Shown: piece after piece, positions 42,843 to 52,887 of the stretch
Numbering within the stretch: the first letter of the stretch is position 1
How the letters are laid out: every line of letters starts with the position of its first letter
Position numbers and translations under genes: made by a program
The notes under the pieces: generated by a model
What the model saw: the letters and a program-made list of their open reading frames with translations, nothing else
Database searches by the model: none
Told to the model about the DNA's origin: nothing
NCBI RefSeq assembly: GCF_002078015.1
Contig: NZ_LWBP01000078.1
Coordinates: forward strand, 1-64,000
Length of the DNA: 64,000 nt
Direction of reading: 5' to 3'
From: Niastella populi
GTDB taxonomy: Bacteria > Bacteroidota > Bacteroidia > Chitinophagales > Chitinophagaceae

Positions 42843-45152
42843 ATGAAAAATATCGATGCATATACACACGTGCGGGGCGAATCGGTTTATCTCGATGATA
42901 TTCCCCTGATCCGCGGCACCCTGTTCGGCGCCTCGTTTGGCTCACCGGTGGCGCATGGAGTTATCAGCGCGCTCGATACCAGTGACGCAGAAGCCCTTCC
43001 CGGTGTAGTACGCATTTTCACGTATAAAGATATTACCGGCGAGAACCAGATCGGCGGCATTGTTCCCGATGAACCGTTGCTGGCCGGTGATGAGGTACAT
43101 TTCTGTGGCATGCCTGTCGCTTTTGTCGTTGCCGATTCTGTAGATGCCGCCCGGGCTGCCGTGAAAAAAATTAAAGTAACAATTGAGCCCTTACCCGTCA
43201 TCACCGACCCGCGCGAGGCGCAGGTACAGGGAGAACTCATTATTCCGCCGCGCACCTTTCAATTGGGCAATACATCGGATAGCTGGCCGCAATGCACGCA
43301 TGTATTCGAAGGCCGGGCCGATACCAACGGACAGGAACATCTGTATATTGAAACGCAGGGCGCCTATGCGGTTCCACAGGAGCATAACAGCATAAAAATA
43401 TATTCATCCACCCAGGGACCTACAGCGGTACAACGGGCCGTAAGCCGGGTGCTGGGTTTGCCCATGCATTTGGTTGAGGTGGAAGTGAACAGGCTCGGCG
43501 GCGGTTTTGGCGGCAAGGAAGACCAGGCAAATACCTGGGCCGCACTATGCGCACTGGCTGCCCATCATTTAAAACGGCCGGTGAAATATTCTTTACACCG
43601 CATGGAAGATATGGCCATGACGGGTAAACGCCATCCTTATTCAGCCGATTTCAAAATCGGGTTGAACGATGAGCTGAAGATAATGGCATACGAAGTAACG
43701 TTCTACCAAAATGCCGGCGCTGCTGCCGATCTGTCGCCGGCCGTTTTGGAACGTACATTATTTCATTGCACCAATTCTTATTTCATTCCCAATGTAAAAG
43801 CCACTGCTTACAGTTGCAGAACGCATTTACCGCCCAATACGGCTTTCCGCGGATTCGGCGGTCCACAGGGAATGTTCATGATAGAAGCGGCTATTGCCAA
43901 AGCCGCTGAAGCGCTGGGAATACCCGCTTCCGTTATACAGGAAAAAAACCTGCTGCAAACGGGCGATGAATTTCCTTACGGACAAAAAGCGCAAAGTGAA
44001 GCGCCCGAATGCTGGCATAAGGCCAGCGCATTATACAACCTCGCACAAATGCATAAGGAGGTGGAATCCTTCAACGCTTCCGGTAAATGGCGCAAAAAAG
44101 GCCTGGCCTGTATGCCCATTTGTTTTGGTATTTCATTTACAAAAACCCTGATGAACCAGGCGCGGTCGCTGGTGCATGTGTATACAGACGGAAGTGTAGG
44201 CATCACTACCGGCGCAGTTGAAATGGGCCAGGGGGTGAATACAAAGATCCTGCAGGTAGCCGCACAGGTGTTCTCCATTCAACCCGGTAAAATAAAGATC
44301 CATACTACCAATACTTTTAAGATCGCCAACACCTCTCCTTCTGCGGCCAGCGCCACCGCCGATCTCAATGGCAAGGCCACCCTGATGGCCTGCAACGCCA
44401 TTGCCGGCAGGCTGAAGAAAATGATAGCGGAAGAACTGAATACCGATGTAGCTGCTATTACGTTAAAAGATGAATACGTTTGGGTAAACGGGGAAAGAAC
44501 CGATCGTGACTGGAAATCGCTGGTAATGGCCGGACATATAAAACGCATTGGCTTATCGGAGCATGCCCATTACGCTACACCCGAAATACATTTCGATGCC
44601 ACAAAAGAAAAAGGTCATCCCTTTGCCTATCATGTTTATGGCACCGCCATTGTTGGCGTAACGGTTGATTGTATCCGTGGCACTTATACCGTTGACACGG
44701 TAAAAGTAGTGCATGATTTTGGCGCCAGTATGAATATGGCGGTAGACCTGGGACAAATTGAAGGCGGCATTGTACAGGGCATTGGGTGGATGACCATGGA
44801 AGAAGTGGTGTATGACGACAAAGGAAAACTGCGCTCCAATGCGCTTTCAACATATAAGGTGCCTGATATTTATTCAGTGCCGGAAGAGATAGCTGTCGAT
44901 TGTCTGCAAACACCGAACGACAACCTCGCCATCTTCCGGTCGAAAGCCGTTGGCGAACCGCCATTGATGTATGGCATTGGCGCTTATTTTGCATTACGTA
45001 ATGCGGTACGCGCATTCAATGCTACAGGAGAATTTCCGTTCTCCGCCCCTATGACACCCGAAAAAGTATTGATGGCGTTATACGAAAAACAAAAGGAAGG
45101 AGCTATTGAAACCCATGAAGAAACAATTAACCATCTGGCAGTTGATAAATAA
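42843..45152 (+). CDS. xdhB: Xanthine dehydrogenase large, molybdopterin-binding subunit
   Basis: The 769-residue subunit hydroxylates hypoxanthine and xanthine to uric acid at its molybdopterin centre. Family signatures are RLGGGFGGKEDQANTWAAL (cofactor loop), FRGFGGPQGMFMIEAAI, TGAVEMGQGVNTKILQVAA, NTSPSAASATADLNG, and the catalytic-glutamate region KAVGEPPLMYGIGAYFALR. The N-terminal part (HVRGESVYLDDIP and ASFGSPVAHG) is the a/b hammerhead. Its 3' end overlaps xdhC by 38 bp. The length fits the XdhB family. Confidence 0.94.
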   Translation: MKNIDAYTHVRGESVYLDDIPLIRGTLFGASFGSPVAHGVISALDTSDAEALPGVVRIFTYKDITGENQIGGIVPDEPLLAGDEVHFCGMPVAFVVADSVDAARAAVKKIKVTIEPLPVITDPREAQVQGELIIPPRTFQLGNTSDSWPQCTHVFEGRADTNGQEHLYIETQGAYAVPQEHNSIKIYSSTQGPTAVQRAVSRVLGLPMHLVEVEVNRLGGGFGGKEDQANTWAALCALAAHHLKRPVKYSLHRMEDMAMTGKRHPYSADFKIGLNDELKIMAYEVTFYQNAGAAADLSPAVLERTLFHCTNSYFIPNVKATAYSCRTHLPPNTAFRGFGGPQGMFMIEAAIAKAAEALGIPASVIQEKNLLQTGDEFPYGQKAQSEAPECWHKASALYNLAQMHKEVESFNASGKWRKKGLACMPICFGISFTKTLMNQARSLVHVYTDGSVGITTGAVEMGQGVNTKILQVAAQVFSIQPGKIKIHTTNTFKIANTSPSAASATADLNGKATLMACNAIAGRLKKMIAEELNTDVAAITLKDEYVWVNGERTDRDWKSLVMAGHIKRIGLSEHAHYATPEIHFDATKEKGHPFAYHVYGTAIVGVTVDCIRGTYTVDTVKVVHDFGASMNMAVDLGQIEGGIVQGIGWMTMEEVVYDDKGKLRSNALSTYKVPDIYSVPEEIAVDCLQTPNDNLAIFRSKAVGEPPLMYGIGAYFALRNAVRAFNATGEFPFSAPMTPEKVLMALYEKQKEGAIETHEETINHLAVDK

Positions 45153-46122
45153 AAGCCTGCAGCAACAGGTACCGGTGATGTTGTTGTATGTGCTGCAGAG
45201 CGAAGGAAGCAGTCCGGGCCGGCAGGGATTTTTTATGGCGGTGAATGCAGCCGGCGACACCGAAGGATCGATCGGCGGCGGTATAATGGAGCACAAATTT
45301 GTAGAAATGGCAAAAGAGCAGTTAAAGGAAAACGTGCACCTGGGCTTTTCCGATCTGCGAAATGCGTATACGGTGGAACCGCAGATCACGATCAAAAAAC
45401 AATTTCATAATAAATCTGCTGCCGGCAATCAAAGCGGTATGATCTGCTCGGGTGAACAAACAATGCTGCTTTACCGCGTTATGCCCCAGGATACTCCTGT
45501 AATACAAAAGATCATTAAAAGCCTTGAACAACATCAAAACGGCACATTGCAGTTATCTTCTTCCGGAATACAATTCAATGCGAGCGTTCCTGCCGGCAAT
45601 TTCTATTTTTCCATGACCTCGGAAACAGACTGGGTGTATCGCGAAAAGACTGGTTTTATCAATCACCTGCATGTTATCGGGGCCGGGCATTGTGCACTGG
45701 CGCTTTGCCGTATGATGCAGGACATGGATTTCTATGTTCATTTGTATGACGATCGTTCAAGCCTGAAAACTTTTATCGAGAACCGGTATGCCCATCAGAA
45801 AAAAGTGATCGATGACTATGAAGCGCTGGCCTCCCTGGTGCCGGAAGGCGATAACCAGTATGTGGTGGTGATGACGGTAGGTTACCGAACCGATGACATG
45901 GCGCTGCGGGCGCTTTGGAAAAAGAAATTCAGGTACCTGGGCTTGTTGGGAAGTAAAAGTAAGATCGAGAAAATGTTCACTGATTACCGGAAGGAGGAGA
46001 TACCGGAGACGCTATTACAAAATATTCATGCGCCGGTAGGAATTGCCATCCATAGTGAAACGCCGGAAGAAATTGCCATTAGCATTGCGGCGGAGATCAT
46101 TCGGGTGAAGAATAGCGTTTGA
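45115..46122 (+). CDS. xdhC: XdhC-family molybdenum cofactor insertion protein
   Basis: From the ATG at 45115 the protein has 335 residues. XdhC proteins bind sulphurated molybdenum cofactor and load it into XdhB. The N-terminal XdhC/CoxI motif EGSSPGRQGFFMAVNAAGD and EGSIGGGIMEHK are clear, and the C-terminal Rossmann domain shows LHVIGAGHCALALCRMM and YLGLLGSKSKIEKMF. A good Shine-Dalgarno-like GGAAGGAG lies inside the end of xdhB, and the ATG overlaps that gene by 38 bp. It is convergent with the small gene at 46097-46282 and overlaps it by 26 bp. Confidence 0.92.
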   Translation: MKKQLTIWQLINKSLQQQVPVMLLYVLQSEGSSPGRQGFFMAVNAAGDTEGSIGGGIMEHKFVEMAKEQLKENVHLGFSDLRNAYTVEPQITIKKQFHNKSAAGNQSGMICSGEQTMLLYRVMPQDTPVIQKIIKSLEQHQNGTLQLSSSGIQFNASVPAGNFYFSMTSETDWVYREKTGFINHLHVIGAGHCALALCRMMQDMDFYVHLYDDRSSLKTFIENRYAHQKKVIDDYEALASLVPEGDNQYVVVMTVGYRTDDMALRALWKKKFRYLGLLGSKSKIEKMFTDYRKEEIPETLLQNIHAPVGIAIHSETPEEIAISIAAEIIRVKNSV

Positions 46123-46282
46123 GTATCTCATCCAGATTTTTAATTTTAGACAAATGCTCGTTTGCCTCTTCTATTTTACGAGCAACCGCGCCTGTAGGTT
46201 TCGCAGGCTTCAAATTATCATCAACAGTAAATGTAAACTCTCTTTTAAACAGCTTACTGTAAAATTTCAACTTCTTTTTCAT
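46097..46282 (-). CDS. Small basic protein downstream of DUF6934-like gene
   Basis: The 61-residue, lysine-rich protein starts MKKKLKFYSKLFKREFTF. Its ATG overlaps the TGA of the DUF6934-like gene, the usual sign of translational coupling. No family is recognised. The second half (KIEEANEHLSKIKNLDEIL) is probably helical. Because the pair forms a tight two-gene unit set between catabolic operons, a toxin-antitoxin-like or regulatory module is possible but unproven. Confidence 0.6.
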   Translation of the reverse strand: MKKKLKFYSKLFKREFTFTVDDNLKPAKPTGAVARKIEEANEHLSKIKNLDEILKRYSSPE

Positions 46283-46742
46283 ATTTCAAATTTAATCAAT
46301 TTTCTCTTAACTAAAAACGCCTTGACATTCAACTCCTTATGAAATGGAACAAACTCCCAGTTTCCATTTAGGTCAGCTAATATATCAAATGTCTCAGACA
46401 GCTCCTCCAAATGCAAACTAATCGCCATCCTATACAACCGGGTCCTATGCTCTGTACTACCTGCAAAGAATATATACCGTTCAGGAAATCTATTTGTATA
46501 TCTATCAACGACATTTACGATAGTAGCTAAAATCTTATTCCTATCACCATTATTACTAATGGATAGATCATCAAGATTTCCATATTCATTAATATCTCCA
46601 AATGCCAGGTTAAAAATATAAGGTATTAATGTAGGTGTAAACAACACCTGCTTAGTAATATTGCCATTATGCCTTTACTGATAAACTCAAATGAGCTAAA
46701 GTCTGCACCAGTATTCACATTCTCGTATACCTCATACTTCAT
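46279..46742 (-). pseudogene. DUF6934-family gene with a frameshift near its 5' end
   Basis: The 3' frame (46647 to 46279) reads IFNLAFGDINEYGNLDDLSISNNGDRNKILATI and FFAGSTEHRTRLYRMAI, then a LVKRKLI end, all typical of DUF6934. The expected N-terminus (MKYEVYENVNTGADFSSFEF, then ISKG) is present in another frame from an ATG at 46742. The frames join at about 46672, where one missing base after GGC restores NGNITKQVLFTPTL. The 3' frame alone lacks the first about 30 residues. It is either a natural lesion or a sequence error. The function of the family is unknown. Confidence 0.75.
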
Positions 46743-46970
46743 CCCTCAAAAATATAGGATACCCCTAACTGTTCCCCAATACCCTCAGCCTATTTCAATA
46801 TTTCTTGATCATAAACAAATCAACACATCACATCAACCAGTCCCATTTTAAACTCACCCCACTAAAATTATTTACCCGCTGCACAAAACCGTATCGCTTT
46901 TTTGCTTAACTTAAATAATTGCCTGCCATTCGTATTTCCATTAATACATACCTGAATTTCATATTTATCT

Positions 46971-47273
46971 ATGCATCTGACACCAAGAGAATCGGAAAAA
47001 CTATTACTGTTTTTAGCCGGCGAACTGGCAGAAAAACGAAGGGCGCGTGGATTGAAATTGAATTACCCCGAAGCGATTGCGCTTATCAGCAGCCACCTGC
47101 AGGAAGCAGCCCGTGACGGCAGATCGGTTGCCGAACTCATGCAATACGGCGCAACTATCTTAACCCGCAACGATGTGATGGAAGGCGTGCCTGAAATGAT
47201 CCCCGAGATCCAGATCGAAGCCACTTTTCCCGATGGCACCAAACTCGTAACGGTGCATGATCCTATCAGGTGA
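46971..47273 (+). CDS. ureA: Urease gamma subunit
   Basis: The 100-residue small subunit of urease begins [23 protein letters not shown] and contains [21 protein letters not shown] and [22 protein letters not shown], the canonical gamma pattern and length. It heads the ureABCEFGD run. A 93-bp gap carrying a repeat tract separates it from ureB, in contrast to the overlapping junctions of most of the downstream genes. Confidence 0.97.
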   Translation: MHLTPRESEKLLLFLAGELAEKRRARGLKLNYPEAIALISSHLQEAARDGRSVAELMQYGATILTRNDVMEGVPEMIPEIQIEATFPDGTKLVTVHDPIR

Positions 47274-47329
47274 TCTGGCCATTATAAATTTCATTATGGG
47301 TGCCATTAATAGCGAGCCTTGAAACGGAA

Positions 47330-47364
47330 CAACCAGAAACAAAAAACAATAAACCATAAACTGC
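47330..47364. repeat. Degenerate repeat tract (AACAATAAACCATAAAC family) between ureA and ureB
   Basis: AACAACCAGAAACAAAAAAC and AATAAACCATAAACTGCC share the 7-nt words of the tracts at 31938-31970 and 34389-34407. The tract ends 2 bp from the ureB start codon and so occupies the place of its ribosome-binding region. Confidence 0.75.
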
Positions 47365-47366
47365 CT

Positions 47367-47738
47367 ATGATCCCCGGAGAATACATTTTACAACCTGACG
47401 ATATCATTGCCAATGCCGGCAGGGTAACCGCGGTTGTCACTGTTGTCAATACCGGCGACCGGCCGGTTCAGATCGGTTCTCATTTTCATTTCTTTGAAGT
47501 GAACCGGCAATTACAGTTCAACCGGCAGGCTGCATATGGTATGCGGCTTAACATACCGGCAGGCACAGCCGTAAGGTTTGAACCCGGGGAAGAAAAAGAA
47601 GTGCCGCTGGTGGCTTTTGGCGGCGCACAAAAAATATATGGATTCAACAACCTGGTAAACGGTGACCTCGCCGAAGAAAACAAAGCCCAATCGGTTCAAA
47701 ATGCGTTGAGCAATAATTTCAAAAACCAGTCTGCATGA
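47367..47738 (+). CDS. ureB: Urease beta subunit
   Basis: The 123-residue beta subunit begins [13 protein letters not shown] at the ATG of 47367. An upstream TTG in the same frame would add 16 residues encoded by the repeat tract and is unlikely. Family motifs include [23 protein letters not shown] and [19 protein letters not shown]. Its stop overlaps the ureC start (ATGA). Confidence 0.96.
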   Translation: MIPGEYILQPDDIIANAGRVTAVVTVVNTGDRPVQIGSHFHFFEVNRQLQFNRQAAYGMRLNIPAGTAVRFEPGEEKEVPLVAFGGAQKIYGFNNLVNGDLAEENKAQSVQNALSNNFKNQSA

Positions 47739-49456
47739 GCCTGCCCATCAACCGCATCAAATACGCCAATATGTATGGCCCAACAACGGGCGATAAAGTA
47801 CGCCTTGGCGATACAGAACTAATTATAGAGATCGAAAAAGATCATACGGTATATGGCGATGAAGCCAAATTCGGCGGCGGCAAAACCATACGCGACGGCA
47901 TGGCGCAATCTGCCCGCGCCACACGCAATGAAGGCGTACCTGATCTGGTGATCACCAGTGTAATGATCATCGATCATTGGGGTATAGTAAAAGCTGATAT
48001 CGGTATCAAAGACGGGAAGATCGTGGGCATTGGCAAAGCAGGCAACCCCGATACCATGGATGGCGTGGATGCCAGCCTGGTCATCGGCGCGGCTACCGAA
48101 GTGCATGGCGGCGCAGGCCTCATTGCAACTGCCGGTGGTATCGATTCGCATATTCATTTCATTTGTCCGCAACAGATAGATCATGCATTGTTCAGCGGCA
48201 TCACCACCATGATCGGCGGCGGTACAGGGCCGGCCGATGGCACCAACGCCACCACTGTTACCCCCGGCGCATGGAACATACAAAAGATGCTGGAAGCGGC
48301 AGATGCTTTTCCTGTGAACCTGGGCTTTTTAGGTAAAGGCAATTGTGCGGGATTACCGCCGTTGGAAGAACAGATCGCGGCAGGTGCATTGGGATTGAAG
48401 ATCCATGAAGACTGGGGCAGTGCGCCGGCCGTTATCGACGCTTCGCTGCGGATCGCCGATCAGTTCGACGTTCAGGTGGCTATTCACACCGATACATTAA
48501 ACGAAGCCGGATTCCTGGAAGATACCATCAACGCTATCAATGGCCGCACCATTCACACTTATCATACGGAAGGTGCCGGTGGCGGACATGCGCCAGATAT
48601 CATAAAGGCTGCTATGTACCAGCACATTCTCCCCTCTTCTACCAACCCTACCCGCCCCTTCACCGTAAATACGATCGACGAGCACCTCGATATGCTGATG
48701 GTTTGTCATCACCTTGATAAATCGGTACCCGAAGATGTATCCTTTGCCGATTCGCGGATTCGCCCCGAAACAATTGCAGCGGAAGATATTTTACACGACA
48801 TGGGCGTTTTCAGTATGATGAGTTCCGATTCGCAGGCCATGGGGCGGGTGAGTGAAGTAATTACCCGTACCTGGCAAACCGCCCATAAAATGAAGATCCA
48901 ACGGGGCGCTTTACCCGAAGACAGCGGTAAAGGCAACGATAATTTCCGGGTAAAAAGATATGTAAGCAAGTATACCATCAACCCGGCCATCACGCACGGA
49001 ATTGCTGCGTATGTGGGTTCGCTTGAAGTTGGCAAACTGGCGGATCTCGTTTTATGGAAACCTGCTTTGTTTGGCGCGAAACCTGAAATGATCATCAAAG
49101 GGGGTATGATCATCGGCAGCAGAATGGGTGATCCCAATGCTTCCATCCCTACCCCGCAACCTGTGCTCTACCGGCATATGTTCGGGGCTTATGGCAAAGC
49201 ATTGCATACGACCTGCGCAACATTTGTGTCGAAATTATCGCTGGAGAAAAATATAGTACAGCACTATGCATTGCAAAAAATGGTGTTGCCGGTAATGAAC
49301 TGCCGCAATATTGCAAAAAAGGATATGGTCCATAACGACGCCACACCCGTTATTGAAGTGAACCCCGAAAATTATGAAGTAACTGTAGATGGCCGGCCGG
49401 TAACCTGCGAGCCGATAGCCGTGGCGCCGCTGGCGCAACGATATTTCCTGTTCTAA
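47735..49456 (+). CDS. ureC: Urease alpha (catalytic) subunit
   Basis: This 573-residue nickel enzyme hydrolyses urea to ammonia and carbamate. The carbamylated lysine bridging the two Ni ions is Lys222 in [13 protein letters not shown]. Nickel ligands lie in [10 protein letters not shown] and [15 protein letters not shown], and the mobile flap in [21 protein letters not shown]. The Asp ligand region is [11 protein letters not shown]. All hallmark residues are present, so the enzyme should be active once matured by UreDEFG. In this locus urea would come from ureidoglycolate breakdown. Confidence 0.97.
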   Translation: MSLPINRIKYANMYGPTTGDKVRLGDTELIIEIEKDHTVYGDEAKFGGGKTIRDGMAQSARATRNEGVPDLVITSVMIIDHWGIVKADIGIKDGKIVGIGKAGNPDTMDGVDASLVIGAATEVHGGAGLIATAGGIDSHIHFICPQQIDHALFSGITTMIGGGTGPADGTNATTVTPGAWNIQKMLEAADAFPVNLGFLGKGNCAGLPPLEEQIAAGALGLKIHEDWGSAPAVIDASLRIADQFDVQVAIHTDTLNEAGFLEDTINAINGRTIHTYHTEGAGGGHAPDIIKAAMYQHILPSSTNPTRPFTVNTIDEHLDMLMVCHHLDKSVPEDVSFADSRIRPETIAAEDILHDMGVFSMMSSDSQAMGRVSEVITRTWQTAHKMKIQRGALPEDSGKGNDNFRVKRYVSKYTINPAITHGIAAYVGSLEVGKLADLVLWKPALFGAKPEMIIKGGMIIGSRMGDPNASIPTPQPVLYRHMFGAYGKALHTTCATFVSKLSLEKNIVQHYALQKMVLPVMNCRNIAKKDMVHNDATPVIEVNPENYEVTVDGRPVTCEPIAVAPLAQRYFLF

Positions 49457-49480
49457 GTTTAAAACCACCAATTTCCACGA

Positions 49481-49984
49481 ATGATAATACAACAAAAATC
49501 AGGTAACCTAAACACGATCGACATCAACAACCGCAGTATCGACTGGCTGCAACTGGAATGGTTTGAGGCCAGTAAACGGATCCTGCGTAAACAAACCCGC
49601 TCAGGCAACGATATTGCATTAAAATTTCCTGACAGGAACCCGGCGTTCACCCAGGGCGATGTGCTGTATGAAGATGACACGATTATCATCGCTGTAGATA
49701 TTTTGCCATGCGAAGTGCTGGCTATTCAACCGGCCAGCCTTTTTGAGATGGCATCGGTATGTTATGAGATCGGTAATAAACACCTGCCTTTGTTCTATGA
49801 AAAGGACGAACTGATGGTGCCTTTTGAAATGCCGTTGTTCCGGTTATTATCTGCCCAGGGTTATGTTGTAAAACAGGATAAAAGGAAATTGTTACAACCG
49901 CTAAAAACGACAGTTGCGCCACATGGGCATGGCAACAACAGCCTTTTCTCAAAGATCATGCAACTCACAAACGCCGGTGTATGA
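49481..49984 (+). CDS. ureE: Urease accessory protein UreE
   Basis: The 167-residue nickel metallochaperone has an N-terminal peptide-binding domain (LQLEWFEASKRILRKQTRSGNDIALKF) and a C-terminal metal-binding domain (EMASVCYEIGNKHLPLFYE). The His-rich tail found in some UreE proteins is reduced to APHGHGNN. It delivers Ni to the UreDFG-apo-urease complex. The ATG lies 24 bp after ureC and the stop overlaps ureF. Confidence 0.93.
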   Translation: MIIQQKSGNLNTIDINNRSIDWLQLEWFEASKRILRKQTRSGNDIALKFPDRNPAFTQGDVLYEDDTIIIAVDILPCEVLAIQPASLFEMASVCYEIGNKHLPLFYEKDELMVPFEMPLFRLLSAQGYVVKQDKRKLLQPLKTTVAPHGHGNNSLFSKIMQLTNAGV

Positions 49985-50667
49985 ACCCTTCCCTGCTGCG
50001 TCTTTTACAATTAAGTGATCCCGCTTTGCCTGTTGGCGGCTTTTCGCATTCCGCCGGCCTGGAAACCTATGTACAATCGGGAATGGTAAACGACGCGGCC
50101 ACAGCCAGCGCATTTATCACCGGCATGTTATCGCAGAACATTCATTATACCGATGCGGCCCTTCTTTCAATGGCATACGATAAGATTACCGATAATCAGT
50201 ATACCGGCATTCAACAACTCGATGATCTGTGCACTGCCGTCAAACTCCCAAAGGAAATGCGGCAGGCCAGCCAGAAGCTGGGCATACGGCTCATAAAGAT
50301 CTTTCAACCCTTATGCAATGATGAATGGCTGAACCGGTATGCAACGGCTATCCGGTCAAAACAATTGCACGGGCATTATTGCCTTGCATTTGGGATCATA
50401 GCCCACGCCCTGCAAATAGAAAAAACAGATGCGCTTACCGGTTTCTATTACAATGCAGCGGCAGGTTTTGTAACCAATTGCGTTAAACTGATCCCGTTAA
50501 GTCAGCAGGTGGGACAGCAGCTGTTGTTCTCCTTACAACCGCTCATCGCAGCGCTTGTTCAAAAGAATCAGCACCCTGATATTGAAATGACCGGCCTTTG
50601 CTGTACGGGTTTTGATCTCCGCAGCATGCAGCACGAGCAATTGTATTCGAGATTGTATATGTCGTGA
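49981..50667 (+). CDS. ureF: Urease accessory protein UreF
   Basis: The 228-residue all-helical GTPase-regulating chaperone is identified by [27 protein letters not shown] at the N-terminus and [14 protein letters not shown] plus [20 protein letters not shown] in the middle. It couples UreD to UreG during nickel insertion. Start and stop overlap ureE and ureG respectively. Confidence 0.94.
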   Translation: MNPSLLRLLQLSDPALPVGGFSHSAGLETYVQSGMVNDAATASAFITGMLSQNIHYTDAALLSMAYDKITDNQYTGIQQLDDLCTAVKLPKEMRQASQKLGIRLIKIFQPLCNDEWLNRYATAIRSKQLHGHYCLAFGIIAHALQIEKTDALTGFYYNAAAGFVTNCVKLIPLSQQVGQQLLFSLQPLIAALVQKNQHPDIEMTGLCCTGFDLRSMQHEQLYSRLYMS

Positions 50668-50687
50668 AACCGAACAAAAACAAACAC

Positions 50688-51323
50688 ATGAACAGAACAT
50701 ATATAAAAATAGGCATCGCAGGCCCGGTTGGCTCGGGCAAAACGGCATTGATAGAACGATTGACCCGGCGATTGTATCCCGCTTATAGTATCGGCGTTAT
50801 CACCAATGATATTTATACGAAAGAAGATGCCGAATTCCTTACACAAAACAGCGCCCTGCCTGCCGATAGAATTATTGGCGTGGAAACGGGTGGTTGTCCG
50901 CACACGGCCATCCGCGAAGATGCCAGTATGAACCTGGAGGCCGTTGAAGAAATGGCTGCGCGATTTCCCGGCGTGCAGATCATATTCATTGAAAGCGGCG
51001 GCGATAACCTGTCGGCTACGTTTAGTCCAGACCTGGCCGATTGTACCATATTTGTGATAGATGTGGCAGAGGGCGATAAAATTCCCCGCAAGGGCGGTCC
51101 CGGCATAACCCGCAGCGACCTGCTGGTGATCAATAAAATTGATCTTGCGCCCTATGTTGGCGCCAGCCTCGAAGTGATGGAGCGCGATGCGCGCAAAATG
51201 CGCAATGGCCAGCCATTCGTATTTACTGACCTGGTGAAGGGCGACGGGCTGCCCGATGTGATCAGCTGGATAAAAAAGTATGCATTACTGGAAGAAACAG
51301 CAGAACCGGTTTTATTCAGATGA
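50688..51323 (+). CDS. ureG: Urease accessory GTPase UreG
   Basis: The 211-residue SIMIBI-class GTPase powers nickel insertion into urease. The P-loop is [17 protein letters not shown] near the N-terminus. The metal-binding Cys-Pro-His is in [17 protein letters not shown], and the guanine motif is [11 protein letters not shown]. The ATG at 50688 is preferred. A GTG at 50664, overlapping the ureF stop, would add eight polar residues. The stop overlaps the ureD start. Confidence 0.95.
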   Translation: MNRTYIKIGIAGPVGSGKTALIERLTRRLYPAYSIGVITNDIYTKEDAEFLTQNSALPADRIIGVETGGCPHTAIREDASMNLEAVEEMAARFPGVQIIFIESGGDNLSATFSPDLADCTIFVIDVAEGDKIPRKGGPGITRSDLLVINKIDLAPYVGASLEVMERDARKMRNGQPFVFTDLVKGDGLPDVISWIKKYALLEETAEPVLFR

Positions 51324-52135
51324 TCGCCCATTTGCACATACAAACCGCTTTGCGCAATGGTATCACTTACCTTAAGCAAAGTTATTGCACGCCGCCCTTT
51401 AAGGTTGCCAATATTACCGAAGATAAACAGGCCGGCCCGTTACACCTGATGCTGATGTGCTCATCGCCCGGCATCCTGGAGGGCGACGATTACCGGATAA
51501 AGATAAGCCTGGGAGAAAACAGCCACCTGCACCTGCATACGCAGTCGTACCAGCGATTGTTCAATATGAAACACGGCGCCCGGCAAAACATGGAAGTATA
51601 CCTGCAAAAAGGCGCCGCACTTATTTACATTCCACACCCGGCAGTACCTCATAAGCAGGCCCTTTTCACCACCAACAATAAAATATACCTGCAGGGTAAT
51701 AACCGGCTGGTGTGGGGAGAAATGCTCACCTGTGGCCGCAAGCTCAATGGCGAACAATTTGATTTCATCAAATATCACAGTATAACCGATGTATATCTTA
51801 ACGGGCGGCTGGCCATCAGGGAAAACTGGCTCGTTCAGCCGGGCATTACCGATGTGTATGCCATTGGTCAATGGGAAGGGTATACACACCAGGCCAGTTT
51901 GATAATACTTGATGAACAGGAAAACATTACATCATACCACGACAATATCAATAGCTATTTATCGCAACAAAAGGAGATCACTTACGGCATCAGCGCCCTC
52001 CCCGTTACCGGCATTATTGTACGTATTTTAGGTTATAAAGCGGAACAATTGTTCAATTGCCTGAATCGCATCGCTGCGCTGGCCACAGCCAGCAATAGTG
52101 TTCCTGCAAAAAACCCGGGCAGGCATGTTATCTGA
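51320..52135 (+). CDS. ureD: Urease accessory protein UreD
   Basis: The 271-residue scaffold protein binds apo-urease and forms the nickel path with UreF and UreG. Recognisable features are [49 protein letters not shown] and [17 protein letters not shown]. The ATG overlaps the ureG stop and the 3' end overlaps the UreH-like membrane gene by 11 bp, so the whole accessory set is translationally linked. Confidence 0.9.
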   Translation: MIAHLHIQTALRNGITYLKQSYCTPPFKVANITEDKQAGPLHLMLMCSSPGILEGDDYRIKISLGENSHLHLHTQSYQRLFNMKHGARQNMEVYLQKGAALIYIPHPAVPHKQALFTTNNKIYLQGNNRLVWGEMLTCGRKLNGEQFDFIKYHSITDVYLNGRLAIRENWLVQPGITDVYAIGQWEGYTHQASLIILDEQENITSYHDNINSYLSQQKEITYGISALPVTGIIVRILGYKAEQLFNCLNRIAALATASNSVPAKNPGRHVI

Positions 52136-52826
52136 ATTACAAATACTGGTATTTACGGCCGCAGGCATTGCCTGTTTGCATACCCTTACCGGGCCCGACC
52201 ATTATTTACCATTTATTGCGTTGTCAAAGGCAAGGGGCTGGCGTTTTGGCAAAACCCTTATGTGGACCATCATCTGCGGCTGCGGTCATGTGTGGAGCTC
52301 TGTGATATTGGGTTTGGGCGGTGCTGCCCTTGGCTGGTCATTATCAAAGATCGCGTGGCTGGAGCATATTCGCGGGGGAGCAGCAGGCTGGTTTTTATTG
52401 CTGTTCGGATTTGGCTACGGCATGTGGGGTTGGGTCAGGGCTTACCAAAACAAAACCCATAAACATTTTGATACTGTTGAAGACGGAACTATTTATGTGT
52501 ACGAGCATAAACATGGCGAAGCGGTGATGCCCAAAGAAAGGTATAAGGTAACACCCTGGGTAATGTTCATTATTTTTTTATTGGGCCCCTGCGAACCGAT
52601 GATCCCGCTGTTGTATTTTCCGGCAGCCAAAAATAATTGGTGGGGCATGTGTTTGCTGATCATTGTATACACTTTCTTCACCATTGCCACCATGGTAGCA
52701 ATGGTTATTATGGGTTATTATGGGGTGTCATTTTTGAAAACGGAAAAGCTGGAACGGTATGTTCACGCCCTTGGCGGACTAACCATCTTTATTTGCGGTT
52801 TTGGAATGCTGCTTTTAGGCTGGTGA
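52125..52826 (+). CDS. UreH-like membrane protein, probable nickel transporter
   Basis: From the ATG at 52125 the protein has 233 residues and about six helices. HTLTGPDHYLPFIALSKARGW is the histidine/aspartate-rich motif seen in the NiCoT- and TauE-related UreH family, and GCGHVWSSVILGLGG and FLLGPCEPMIPLLYFPA are further family features. The location at the end of the urease operon supports nickel uptake or distribution for UreE/UreG. A central cytosolic loop (HKHFDTVEDG and YEHKHGEAV) carries extra histidines. Direct transport evidence is lacking. Confidence 0.8.
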   Translation: MLSELQILVFTAAGIACLHTLTGPDHYLPFIALSKARGWRFGKTLMWTIICGCGHVWSSVILGLGGAALGWSLSKIAWLEHIRGGAAGWFLLLFGFGYGMWGWVRAYQNKTHKHFDTVEDGTIYVYEHKHGEAVMPKERYKVTPWVMFIIFLLGPCEPMIPLLYFPAAKNNWWGMCLLIIVYTFFTIATMVAMVIMGYYGVSFLKTEKLERYVHALGGLTIFICGFGMLLLGW

Positions 52827-52842
52827 GTGATCTCCATTCGCA

Positions 52843-52886
52843 GCGTGAAGCTTGCGGCCTGTATTTGTATTCGCTTGCAGCTTGTA
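52843..52886. repeat. Degenerate repeat tract (AGCTTGCGGCC / AGCTTGTA family)
   Basis: GTGAAGCTTGCGGCCTGTAT and CGCTTGCAGCTTGTACTC share words with the tract at 23118-23236. It sits between the convergent UreH-like and uricase genes and abuts the uricase stop. Confidence 0.55.
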
Positions 52887-52887
52887 C

